Source: Aporrectodea caliginosa (Eukaryota; Annelida; Clitellata; Crassiclitellata; Lumbricidae). Taken from it: a stretch of DNA of 64,000 nucleotides. A program made the position numbers and the translations under genes. The stretch spans positions 348,280 to 412,279 of the forward strand of contig JACEVL010000006.1 in NCBI GenBank assembly GCA_020284085.1, read 5' to 3'. Below, piece after piece: positions 1-12,243 of the stretch. Under the pieces are notes generated by a model. It was not told the DNA's origin and made no database searches. It worked only from the letters and a program-made list of their open reading frames with translations. Within the stretch, counting starts at the first letter, position 1; every line of letters starts with the position of its first letter.

Positions 1-370
<370 letters not shown>

Positions 371-999
371 GTTTTAATGTGGTAATTCCGTTGGCAAGAC
401 TCGATGTTGCCAAGAAGTCGAGGTCCTGTGAAATGTATCGCCAGTTCATGACTCAATGCTAAGAACCCCTCCCCAGTTAAGCGCAACGATCACACTACGC
501 TCTGTTGGCCAATATTTACACCCATACACACCCACTCACGCGTATAGGTCTAATGTATATATAATGCATATTATAGCTAGCATATAGCATTATATGTTAT
601 GTATATGAAATGTTATAGTGTTGGCGTTTAATGGCCAGGTAGAGATAATATTATAGACGAGACCTGCGACCGTTGTGTAGCCTGTGCGACTGTGCGTTTG
701 GCGGCCGGACAACTGTTCAAACGACATCTAGTGTTCAAAACTAAATTCTCCGTTGTAATAAATCCTCCTTATCCATTGTGTTCGCTCTTTTAATGTGTAC
801 TCATAATACATGCAATATATATAGGTCTAGGCCTAATATGATAAAAATATAGTATAGCATAAACTTGCATTAAACATCTTCTTGTATAAATAATAATAAT
901 AATAATAATAATCACCATTATCATAGTAATTAAATAGCCATAATTAATAATATTAATTATCATAATCATATTAATAAGTGGAGAGGATATAGAACAGAA
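371..999. other. Unique AT-rich sequence, no gene seen
   Basis: Sequence upstream of the carboxypeptidase gene. It contains a TAGGCCTA palindrome at 828-835 and a short AAT run near 890-912. I see no ORF, RNA gene or transposon termini that can be supported. Confidence 0.5.
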
Positions 1000-1625
1000 C
1001 AGAATTCTGCTACCTGGAAAGTGTGGTCACACAAGACGCAAAATGCCACACGGAAATAAAAAGAAGAATAAACATGGGGAAAGATGCATTCTGCAAGAGA
1101 AAGGAACTGATGAGAAGGAAACTAAATACATGCAGAACTCTAAAAAGGCGAATGGTTAAGACATTGGTGTGGAGTGTTGTGTTCCTGTTTGGATCTGAAA
1201 CGTGAACAATGCGGAACGTGGGCATAAAAATACTAGAAGCTTTTGAAAGGTGGATAATGGATATGGCGTCGAATGGAGAGCGTAAGTTGGAAGGAGCACA
1301 AGACAAACGAAGAAATACAAAAGGAAAAAATGGTAGGAGAAGAAAGATCAGTGATAAAGACAATCAGAGAACGTCAAAGGAAATGGATGGGACACGTCAT
1401 GAGGGTAGACTCTCTCTCTACTGAGAGACATCATCGAGGGGAGAATGGAAGGGGAAAACGACAAGAGGAAGACCAAGAATGATGCTGCTGGACAGGGCGA
1501 TGGAGAAAAACGGCTTCAGCAAAATACCGGTAAAGAAAGAGGCTCAAAATCGCGAGAAAGGGCGTCGTTGGACAAATGAACCTGCCTGAGAGCAGAGAAC
1601 CGAAAGAAGAGAGATTAATAAGTAT
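1000..1625 (+). mobile_element. Non-LTR retrotransposon fragment, C-terminal part of reverse transcriptase ORF (decayed)
   Basis: Across shifting + frames the translation carries landmarks of the C-terminal end of RTE/Jockey-like LINE polymerases: a YLESVVTQDAK segment with EIKRRI, then LKRRMVKTLVWSVVFLFGSET, then a WMGHVMRVDSL segment, then a basic GKRQEED stretch and a final 'WTNEPA*' like tail. Known copies of this family read YLGS..., TLVWSVALYGAETW and W(I/L)GH(V/I)LRGDSL in the same order, so this is a truncated copy broken by frameshifts and a stop after GSET. It lies upstream of the carboxypeptidase promoter. A related fragment is at 5868-6068. Confidence 0.85.
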
Positions 1626-1652
1626 GAAAACGACAATCTTACGAATTAACTG

Positions 1653-1930
<278 letters not shown>

Positions 1931-1975
1931 AGCAACAATAAACAATAATACTAACAACCAAGAGCAACAACAACA

Positions 1976-2050
1976 CACCACCACCACCACCACCACCACC
2001 ACCACCACCACAACACCACCACCACCACCACCACTACCACCACCACCACC

Positions 2051-2082
<32 letters not shown>

Positions 2083-2128
2083 CAACAAACAACAACAACA
2101 ATAATAACAACAACAACAACAACAACAA
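1976..2128. repeat. (CCA)n and (CAA)n trinucleotide arrays
   Basis: Runs of CCA/ACC (about 1976-2064) followed by CAA (about 2065-2128). Simple repeat with no coding evidence. Confidence 0.9.
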
Positions 2129-2396
2129 TACTAATATAGATTTGTGTGTAAGAGTCGTATACCTATATACAATAATATGTTGCCGTCATCGTAGCTATGG
2201 ACCGCCGTCATCGTAGCGTGAGTCTTTGTCCCCGTCCAATAATCGATGTGACGTAGCGTCTTCCGCTTCGACTTGATTGATGTAGCTCCGATTGTTGTTT
2301 TACGATTGGCCGACGGTCCAGCCGCCGCCGACTGAGTATTCAATGCATGCAACGTCGTTTCATTCGCATCAGCAAATAGACAGATTCCATGGCAAT

Positions 2397-2397
2397 T

Positions 2398-2459
<62 letters not shown>
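2397..2459. repeat. (CAG)n array
   Basis: About 20 CAG triplets, giving poly-Ala/Gln/Ser in the three + frames. The flanking + frame is open for 233 codons only because it continues into a pyrimidine tract. It shows no conserved domain and is upstream of the carboxypeptidase TATA box, so I treat it as non-coding. Confidence 0.85.
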
Positions 2460-2460
<1 letters not shown>

Positions 2461-2524
2461 CAATAGCAGCAGAGCCAGCGTTGCATATTATCAATCGCAC
2501 CATTCCAACGCAAATTCCTCATTT

Positions 2525-3145
2525 GGAACAAATCAACTCTCCCATTATTCTTCCCCTGTCCTTCTCATTCATATTACCCCTCCTCTTTTTCTTCCGCCTT
2601 TCTTTTTCTCCTCGTTCAGACGTATTTCTCCTCCTCTTCCTCTTCCTCCTCCTCATCTTCTCATCTTTCTTCTCCGCCTTGTTCCTCCTATTCTCCCTCA
2701 TCCATATTCCTCTTCTTATTCCTCTTCTCATTTTTCACCTTTCTTCTCCTTTGTTCCTCCTATTCTTCCTCATTCATATTCCTCCTCTTCCTCTTCCTCT
2801 TCCTCTTCCTCTTCCTCATCTTCTCACCTTTCTTATCCTCCTTATTCCTTCTATTCTTCTTCCTCGTCTTTCTTTCCTCCCTCTTTCTCCTTACTCCCCT
2901 CTTCTTCCTTCTCCGGTCTTCTTCCTGCTCCTTTATCTCTTCCTCCTTGTCTTCTTCCTCCTCTTTCTCCGCCGCCGACTTTCGTCTCATTAATTTAATA
3001 TCTCGGAGAATTTCTTTATATACAGATTACAAGTGAACCGCGAACTCCGCTTCCCTGCCTCTCGCCCTCCCTTCTTCCCTCCCTCTCCCTCTCTCCGTCC
3101 CCCTCCTCCTCCTTGTCCTCTTCCTCCTCTTCTTTCTCTCTCACT
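2525..3145. repeat. Long polypyrimidine tract (CTT/CCT-rich)
   Basis: Over 80% C+T on the + strand for about 600 bases, with short interruptions near 2990-3045. It lies directly upstream of the carboxypeptidase promoter region and could form triplex or slipped structures. No gene is seen. Confidence 0.85.
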
Positions 3146-3251
3146 CGTTGTCGCCGCCAACGGCCATAAATCGAGATCTGGGCTTTCAGCGCGCTGTTGA
3201 CCGCTGCAGCTCAGCCGATCAGAACAACGACAACTTCGAATGCCGACGACG

Positions 3252-3312
3252 CACATACGCACACACACAGACAAACAAACACACAGACACACAGACAAAC
3301 ACACACACACAG
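3252..3312. repeat. ACAC/ACAG simple repeat
   Basis: Short array of ACAC, ACAG and AAAC units about 150 bases upstream of the TATA box. Confidence 0.7.
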
Positions 3313-3468
3313 ACAGACGTAGACAAAGCAGCTAAAGAAGAAGAAGAATAGTTTCCGTCGACTGACAACACCTCTCCGCCTCTCCGTCTCTCTCTTTCTA
3401 TCTCCCTCTATTCGCTCGATCGTATAATACTCGGCGCACACGGATTGAAGTCGCGAAACAAAGGTCGC

Positions 3469-3476
3469 TATATAAA
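3469..3476 (+). promoter_or_regulatory. TATA box and initiator of the carboxypeptidase gene
   Basis: TATATAAA at 3469-3476 is followed 20-odd bases later by an initiator-like TCAGTC at 3495-3500, the classic TATA-to-start spacing. Transcription would begin near 3497, giving a 5' leader of about 210 nt before the ATG at 3709. This is a pattern match only; a mapped transcript start would settle it. Confidence 0.6.
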
Positions 3477-3708
3477 TGTCTGCGAGGACCCAGATCAGTC
3501 GAAGGCTGGACGTCGAACGGTCGACAACGGTCGAAGAGGATCAGTCGATCGGTGAAGGCGAGGAAGGAGGACTACCTAGATTATTCTAATCTCCAGAAGA
3601 AGAAGAACGACAAGCAGAGCAGAGGAGGAGGAGGAAGGAACAGACAAGAAGAGCTACACGACCAGTCAAACAGACAGACAGATAGACGGAATAGGAACAG
3701 TGGGAACA

Positions 3709-3791
3709 ATGGAGCGCGGTTGGCAGTTGGCGTTTCTGCTCGTGACGAATTGGTTTCGGCTGATGATTTGTACGGAGGACAGTTTCACTGG
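3709..3791 (+). CDS. Carboxypeptidase exon 1 (signal peptide)
   Basis: Begins [15 protein letters not shown] and ends in ACT GG before the strong donor GTAAGT (phase 2). The hydrophobic core LAFLLV fits a signal peptide, with cleavage probably near the CTED segment. ATG context is ACA-ATG-G, with A at -3 and G at +4, a good eukaryotic start. Intron 1 (3792-16059) is 12.3 kb. Confidence 0.85.
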
Positions 3792-6700
3792 GTAAGTCCC
3801 TCAGTCAGTCATTCGGTCTTCTCTCTTTACATTCATGTATACCATCAGGCACACCACGAACCGACCGAACGACCGAACGGCTAATCGCATTTGCGGTTCC
3901 CTCCATGGACTGTCTGTCGTTGGTCGAACTAACGATCGGTCGACATGCGACGATACATAAGACAGCCAATATACAATACAATGGGGCGTCGTCGCCATTC
4001 ATCATCAATGGACAGACAGCGTATATATACGACATGCATTATTCAATAATACTAGTGACGTAAGACAATCCAATCAGTTATCATGTGGACCTACGACGAT
4101 GATGATTCTACTCCTCCACCCCTCCTCTTCCTCCTCCTCCTCCTCCTCCTCCTTCTCCTCCTCTCCTCTTCCTCTTCCTTCTCCTTCCTCCTCCTCTTAC
4201 TACTACTCCTCCTCTTCCTTCTCTTCCTTCTCCTCCTCCTCCTATTCTTCCTCTTCCTTCTCCTCCTCGTCCTCCTCCTCCTCCTCCTCGTCTTCCTCCT
4301 CTCTTCGTCTTCTCCTCCGCCATCTCCTCCTCATCTTCCTCCTCCACCTCTTTCTCCTCCTCCTCCTCGTCTCCTCCTCCTTCTCCTCATCTTTCTCCCT
4401 CCATCTCCTCCTCCTCTTCCTCATCTTTCTCCTTTCCTCCTCCTTCTCCTTCTCCTCCTTCTCCTCCTCCTCCTCCTCCTCCTACTAGTACACACATTTA
4501 TTCTTCTCTTACTTCTCCTGATCTTCCTCATCTTTTCCCCAATTCTTCTACATCATATTTCTTCTTCCACTTATTTCTCATCCCCCTCTATTCCATCTCT
4601 TTTTACTACTACTCCTTTTCCTTCTTTTCTTTCTCCTCCTCATCCTCACCATTCCGTCCCCTCCTCCTATCTTCCTCCTCCTCTTCGTCCTATTCCATCT
4701 CCTCCTCTTCCTCTATATCAGTTTCCATCTCGGGTCATGCCGTCCAACGTCAGTTTTCATCCATCGCCCACAGTAACCCATTCCCTTTCCACATTGTCAA
4801 CTGCACTCAACTATTCCACTCCCTTTGTTTATTTAGCGCAGGACGATGCTGTCACAACTAGTCTAACTGATACTGAATCAGAGATTCTTTTTATAAAGCA
4901 GAGTCAAATATATATATATATATAATATATATATATATAATTATATATATATAATTATATATAGTAGAGTATATATATAAATCATGTTCATTCATCGTAA
5001 TCGTCATCTCGAGATTTACACAGCGCTAAAAAAAGCGAAGTCCGTGAACCACTTATTCACAATGAAAATAAAATTGATAGGTAAACCGTGGACCCCGGGT
5101 ATAAGGGCGCCCTTATACCAGAAGTCCATGGGTAAACGATCAAAATTGGCTGCAGATCAAGATCCAAACGGATCAGAAGTCATTTACTAAGCGAAGCAAC
5201 GCAGCGTTTAAAGTGGTGTGGGAACTGTGGGAACAGCGTTCCCACTGCTCTGGAAATTTTTGGCTTGAGTTCCACGGCTCACCATGCAATGGGAACATGA
5301 TAACACATGAGTTCCAATAAAACTCCTCTTCGGAGTTCCCACTGTTCACGCAAACCACTGCCTCTACATTTATGTAAGCAGGCCATTGCAAGCGAGTCAT
5401 TTCAGCTACTGTTTCCTTCGTGATAATTTAATTATCTTCAAAGCCTCGAAGACAAAGTCGCGTTGTTTAGCAACCGGGCCGACGAAAAAGAGACCACCCG
5501 CCCCGTTTGCAGAAAGTTGTCAAGTCTGTGTCTAGCAAGCAATACAATACAATACCATACGATTGTATTTGACATTGCCCTCCTTCCGAAGTGCAGAAGT
5601 CCACACACGACCCCATACGACAGAGAATCAATGGCGGTGAGCAATTATTAATGAAGGACTTGTTCAAAGTCTTCACACAGTGACCTGCTTTGGTGCCTTA
5701 GAAAGCTTAGAGGCTTGAACCCGTACACTTCTAGTTACAGCTCGAACGCTCTATCTTTGCGGCTACCGTGTAACACGGTAGAAGGAGGCACTTATATATG
5801 CTCAGCTTAAGATGTCTAAGGTATGTAAGATATAAATGAGATATACATGACATATATATAAAAAAAATGGTTGGGCCACATTATGCGGGGAGACTCCCTC
5901 CTAAGAACTATAACTGAGGGAAGAATGGAGGGCAAGAAGACAAGAGGAAGACCAAGAATGATGTTGTTGGACTGGTTAATGGAGGATTACAGCAAGTTGA
6001 AGGAGAGAGCCAGACCACATTGGAAGTACGAACCTGCCTAGGAAGGCAGAGAACCAAAAGAAGAATACATGTATGCGACGTAATTATAAATCATCATAAT
6101 TATATATCCATCTTATCATTTTATGGATTTTATATGTCACAAGACAGAGTGTACGTTTCAGCTTTACATAGCACGGCACTACTATTATTACTTATTTAAT
6201 AATACTGTTATTAAAGAACTGGATACTATTATTACACGTAAGCCGGGTGCATATATACTATGTAGGTCTAATTCAAGTTAACGTTGCATCTGAGCCTTGC
6301 AAGCGCAAATGATTAGGGATTTAATGAGAGAAAAAATTATTTTGTGTATATACACTATAGCATAGTATATAATTATGTATACATACATACATACATACAT
6401 ACATACATACATACATACATACATACATACATACATACATACATACATACATACATACATACATACATACATACATACATACATACATACATACATACAT
6501 ACATACATACATACATACATACATACATGCATATAGATACATGCATACATATATAGATAGATATACATACATACATACTGTACATACATACAGATAGATA
6601 CATACATACATACATACATACATACATACATACATACTGTATGTATGTATGTAACATACATATCACATCAATCAATCAATCGTTAATTTATAGCCATACA

Positions 6701-6969
6701 ACGATAAACAATAACATTACAAATCAGATTGCACTTTTAAGTATGGATTGTTGAATGCCATAGGGAAGGCCCTGAAGGGATCAAAGATCCCGCTAAGGGA
6801 CACCTCTATGTACATTTCAATAGAAATACATACATACATACATACATACATACATACATACATACATAGTATTACATACAATACATACATACATACATAC
6901 ATACATACATACATACATACATACATACATACATACATACATACATACATACATACATACATACATACA

Positions 6970-7002
<33 letters not shown>

Positions 7003-7348
7003 TACTTACATGCATACGACTTCTTTGTATCTTTACTTCTATTTCAGTCTATTTTTTCACTGAAGATAAGAATATTTGGTAGGATCTTTGGCTTCTTGCA
7101 GTTTAAATTAAAGTAAGTAAGCAAGCAAGTAGATTGCGGCTAGGACAAAGAAATCCACATTGATCACAATTACAACGACCATCGCTGTCGTCGAGTAGAG
7201 TGTTGCCTAGGTTACCATGAGTGTTATGCCAAATATGGTAACCTAGGCAACCAAACCTTTAATAACAGCGGCGTTTATATAAAACTTCGGCACAGCACTT
7301 GTGTATAAGGCAGAGGAAGCCGAAGAGAAGGAGGAGGAGGAGGACGAG

Positions 7349-7384
<36 letters not shown>

Positions 7385-10300
7385 GAAGACGAGGAGAGGA
7401 GGAGAGGAGGAGGACGGGGGAAGGAGGATGTGTGAGATGGAGGAGGAGGAGGAGGAGGAGGAGAAGGAAGGACGTGCATGGAGGAGGAGGAGGAGGAGGA
7501 GGAGGAGGAGGAGATGAAGGAGGAGGAGATGGAGGAGGAAGAGGAAGAGGAGGAGGAGGAGGGGGAGAAGAACGGGGAGAAGGAGGAGGGGAAAGGAGGG
7601 ACGTGCATGGAGGAAGAGGAGGAGGAGGAGGAGGAGGAGGAGAAGCAGAAGGAGGAGAATGTGGATGGCGATGATGGTTCGGAGGAGCTGGAGCAGCGAA
7701 TCACATACTGCGTCTGTAATTGAACGAGTGGATTTGAATGGCAGAACTGGCGAATTGATGAGAAACCCTGGACTTTGTATATGTCTCTATAGATGTCTGT
7801 CTGTCGGTCTCTCTGTCTGTCTGGCTGGTGCTTTTAACCTGTGCAGCAAGTGCATGTAATGTGGTTACACCTCAAACACTTGTGAAAGGCATTCTTAGGA
7901 TTCTGGTCTTGATCATCAAAGACCGAGCGACATTTCGTCTCTTCTCTGTTTCCAACACACGTAGCATTCACATTTAATAACAGAACCTACTTTCATATAA
8001 ATCCAGCATTGGCCATATTATATGGGTATATATATATATATATATATATACATGAATTGAATTGAATTGAAAAAATATATATATATATAATAGACTTGAT
8101 ATCGATTAATTCTAGCCTGAAGGATAAATAAATAAAAATAAAAATATAAATAATATAAATATAATATAAATATATAAATATATATATATGTTAGTTGTGT
8201 GTGTATGTGTATGTCCTGTCTGTGTCTCTCTATATGTCTCCTTCTCCAACAGACTTGGTTACTTGAGTCTCTCTGCATCAACGCCCTCTGTGAATGGCTC
8301 TTGTCGTTCCAAACTCGACGTCTGTGACGTCTCGATAAGAGACTCTACCACCGCGGACAGATAATTCTCCGTCCATGCACGACGACGGCGCTAGATAATG
8401 CGTTGCAAGCTAAATTATATAATTGTGCTTGTACACTGTATATATATATATATTATATATGTGTGTGTATATATATGAATAGCTGCGTTATGTGTACGAT
8501 CAGTAAGTGTACGGTCTAACTCTAACTGATCGACGAACGTATTGAGCCACAAGTTGACAAACACCATCAAGATGGTGTTAGTATCTGCCTACTTTATGCT
8601 GGGTATAGTCTCTTTCGGCTGTAGATGCGTGGTCAGTCTCTGCCATCTGTATGTGTTAGTATCTTCCACCTATGTGGTGTTAGTCTCTACCATCTGCATA
8701 AAAAACTGAAATAGTGTTAGTCTCTGCCATCTGGATGGTGTTAGTATCTTCCACCTATGTGGTGTTAGTCTCTACCATCTGCATGGTGCTATAGTCTCTG
8801 CCATCTGGATGGTGTTAGTCTCTGCCACCTGTATGGTGTTAGTATCTTCCACCTATGTGGTGTTAGTCTCCACCATCTGCATGATGTTAGTCTCTACCAT
8901 CTGTATGGTGTTAGTATCTTCCACCTATGTGGTGTTAGTCTCCACCATCTGCATGGTGTTAGTCTCTACCATCTGCATGGTGTTAGTCTCTACCATCTGG
9001 ATGGTGTTAGTCTCTTCCATCTGGATGGTGTTAATCTCTGCCATCTGGATGTTGCTAGTCTGTTTGAGTGAAAACTAGTGTCAATCGAGACATTCCCGTT
9101 AAATATCGCATTCAATTGATCTCTTAGTGGGAATTCGCTCACATTTGATGTCATATCTAAATATAAAACAGCTGATCTCAATCATAACATAGACACTTTA
9201 CATGTATACAGGACATTGATATTAGCATAATGATAGCACCATAAAGGTAACAGCTACCATATAAAAATAAATAACAGCAGATAAAAACGTCATCTACTGT
9301 ATAATATTATGCATTTACAAAGCGTCATTATGTTAACGACAAAGCATCAATCGATGGCGCTGAGCAATAATTGTGAGTGTAGAACTTGCTCAAGGTCGCT
9401 ACATACAGGGACGTAGCCAGGAAAAATTTCGGAGGGGTTTCAAGTTTTGGGGTTCCATTGTAAATGGTCGCATTTTTTGCATTTTTAGTTTTTAATAACA
9501 GTAATGCATCTATTTGGGGAGGCTGAAACCGTAAAGCCACCCCTAGATACCCCATGGCTACACAGTTACCGTCCTACAATACAACAACTGATCTTTGATA
9601 TCGCCCTTCTTACTAAGGTTGCCCCAAGCTCAGAAGTGCCACACGCCTCGGCGGCGCAGAAGCAATTATATTGCAGAGCAAATTGTGCGCGAAGGACTTG
9701 CTCAAGGTCCCTACACGGACGGCTTGAGGTGGATTCGAACCTGCAACCCTCCGGCTGCAAGGCACCGGACATACCCCTACACCACCGCGTCCTAGGGGAG
9801 GCTCGAACCCCTACTCTCCACGCTACAAGGCCATCGCTCTAACCAGTCGACTACCGTGTTCCACCATTGATGGCTGCAGATAGCCCCATGAACCATTTTT
9901 TAGACATAACCATAACACCAAAGTAGTCGGCTGAGCGCACAACAGACATTTGCAACATAAACAAAGGCTCATCCGCCAATTAAAACGGTATTTGGCTTTG
10001 ACCGACTACGAATACCATACGGTCGTCGTTTCGGAAACGTCCGGTCCAGCGGAGCGACCTGTTGCCTGGCTTTGCATCCGTTCTGGACTATACGGCCGAC
10101 CATAGGACGTGAATTGGTCTATGTGATTGCACGCTATAGATATTGCTTCCCTTGTCTTATGAATATTCATGACCGCGTATTATATTAAAACAAAGGGACC
10201 GATGCTTTGATATTAAGCACACACGATTACCATAACAATTAACAAGCTAGTCATGCTGGAAAGACGTAGAGCGACAGACTGGCAGACCCAGACAGACAAA

Positions 10301-11042
10301 CAGACAGACACGCAGAGACATCCTAATGACTGTAGAGCGCAAGTCTATGAGTATGAGTTGGGTGACAATGGAGCATTTGCTTAGCTATAGACCCATACGA
10401 TCCCCAACTTCTCGCTGCTTCCCTTGCATCTCTGTCTCTCTGTCTCTGTCTCTCTGTCTCTTTCTCTTTCTCTTTTTTTCTCTCTCTCTTTCTCTTTCTG
10501 TCTGTCTGTCTGTCTGTCTCTCTCATTTCTCTCTCTGTCTGTCTCTTTGTTTGTCTCTGTCTCTATCTCTGTCTCTCTGTCTGTCTCTGTCTCTGTCTGT
10601 CTGTCTCTCTGTTTCTGTCTGTCTTTTTGTCATTCTGTCTGTGTGTGGCGATGCAAGACCGCATCATCTGCTGCAGCTTCTTCATTTCCATCATGGACTC
10701 CGTGTCTTCTCATCATCAGTTGGCTGCTGAGACAGCGAGCACTGGTCCTGATGCTGATGGGAAGTCTTGACCTTCTCCTTTCTGTGTCTATGAGCGGATG
10801 GGATGCCTGGAGTGAGTTGGGACGATGGAAGCAAGGCAGAGGGAAAGACAAAGAGGGGGTAGAGGCTGACAGAGAAAGAGTCAGAAATGGAGGCAAAGAG
10901 ACTGGCAGATGGAATCAAAGATTGAGGTAGAGAAGAGAGGCATGGACAGACAGAAAGGGACAAAGGCAGAAAGGGACAGAGACATACAGAATGGGACAAA
11001 GACAGAGATAAAGAGGGGCATGGACAGGCAGGAAGGGAAAAT

Positions 11043-11088
<46 letters not shown>

Positions 11089-11111
11089 GAGAGAGACAGA
11101 GAGAGAGAGAC

Positions 11112-11151
<40 letters not shown>

Positions 11152-11745
11152 GGAGAGACTTAGAGACAGAAAGGGGCAAAGGCTTAGATAGATGGACATA
11201 GACAGACAGAAGAGACAGAGACAGAGACAGAGAGGGATAGCGAAATTGTTGTTGTTGGATGGAAATTAATCGGACGACAGAGACAGATTAAAATATAGGC
11301 AGACCAATGTTTACGGACATTCCGAATGGCCGTCCTAATGATGACCGTCATGATGACGATGATGACGATGAAGGTGATGAAGATGATGATGATGATAATA
11401 ATAATAAAAACAATGAGGAGGAGAAGGAGGATAATGATGATGATAATGATGATGATTATGATGACGATGAAGATGATGATGATGATAACAATGAGGAGGA
11501 CGAAGATAACGATGATGATGATAATGATGATGACGATGATGATGATGATGGTGATTGTGATGATGATAGTGCTGATGATGATATGATGATTATGATGATG
11601 ATGACGATGGTGATCATGATGATCATGATGATGATGATCATGATGATCATGATGATCAAGATGATTATAACGATGATTTTATAACGATGCTGATGATGCT
11701 GATGATGATGATGATGATTATAACGATGATGATGATGATTATAAC

Positions 11746-11790
<45 letters not shown>

Positions 11791-12155
11791 AACGATGATG
11801 ATGATGATGATGATGATCATGATGATCATGATTTTACCTGTATAGTCATTAGTCTCGACGCAACCAATGAAGAAAGGAAACTATGCAAATGACGGAAGTG
11901 AATGCAGCGGCAGTGGATGAAGAGGAGAAAGAGGAATTTGGAAAGAAGGAGAGAGGAGGGGAGGTTGGATAAAGAAGAGCAGGAGGAGGAGGAGGAGGAG
12001 GAGAAGGAGAAGGAGAAGGAGGAGGAGGACGAGAAAAAGGAGGAGGAGGTGGAGGAGGAGAAAAAGGAGGAGGAAGTGGAGGAGGTTGGTGATTCGTTAA
12101 TGGTAAATCGTTGCGTCTACTGTAGAAAATTTTGGCGGCGACCAAACGATTCATC

Positions 12156-12243
<88 letters not shown>

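Noticed and set aside
8809..9078. 89-codon frame [16 protein letters not shown]
   Set aside because: A 24-bp minisatellite (multiple of 3) keeps the frame open; no start context, splice sites or family match. Kept only as a finding about the repeat.
9720..9865. Possible tRNA genes
   Set aside because: A- and B-box-like motifs are present, but acceptor stems do not pair and the units are linked to dispersed repeats; better explained as SINE heads.
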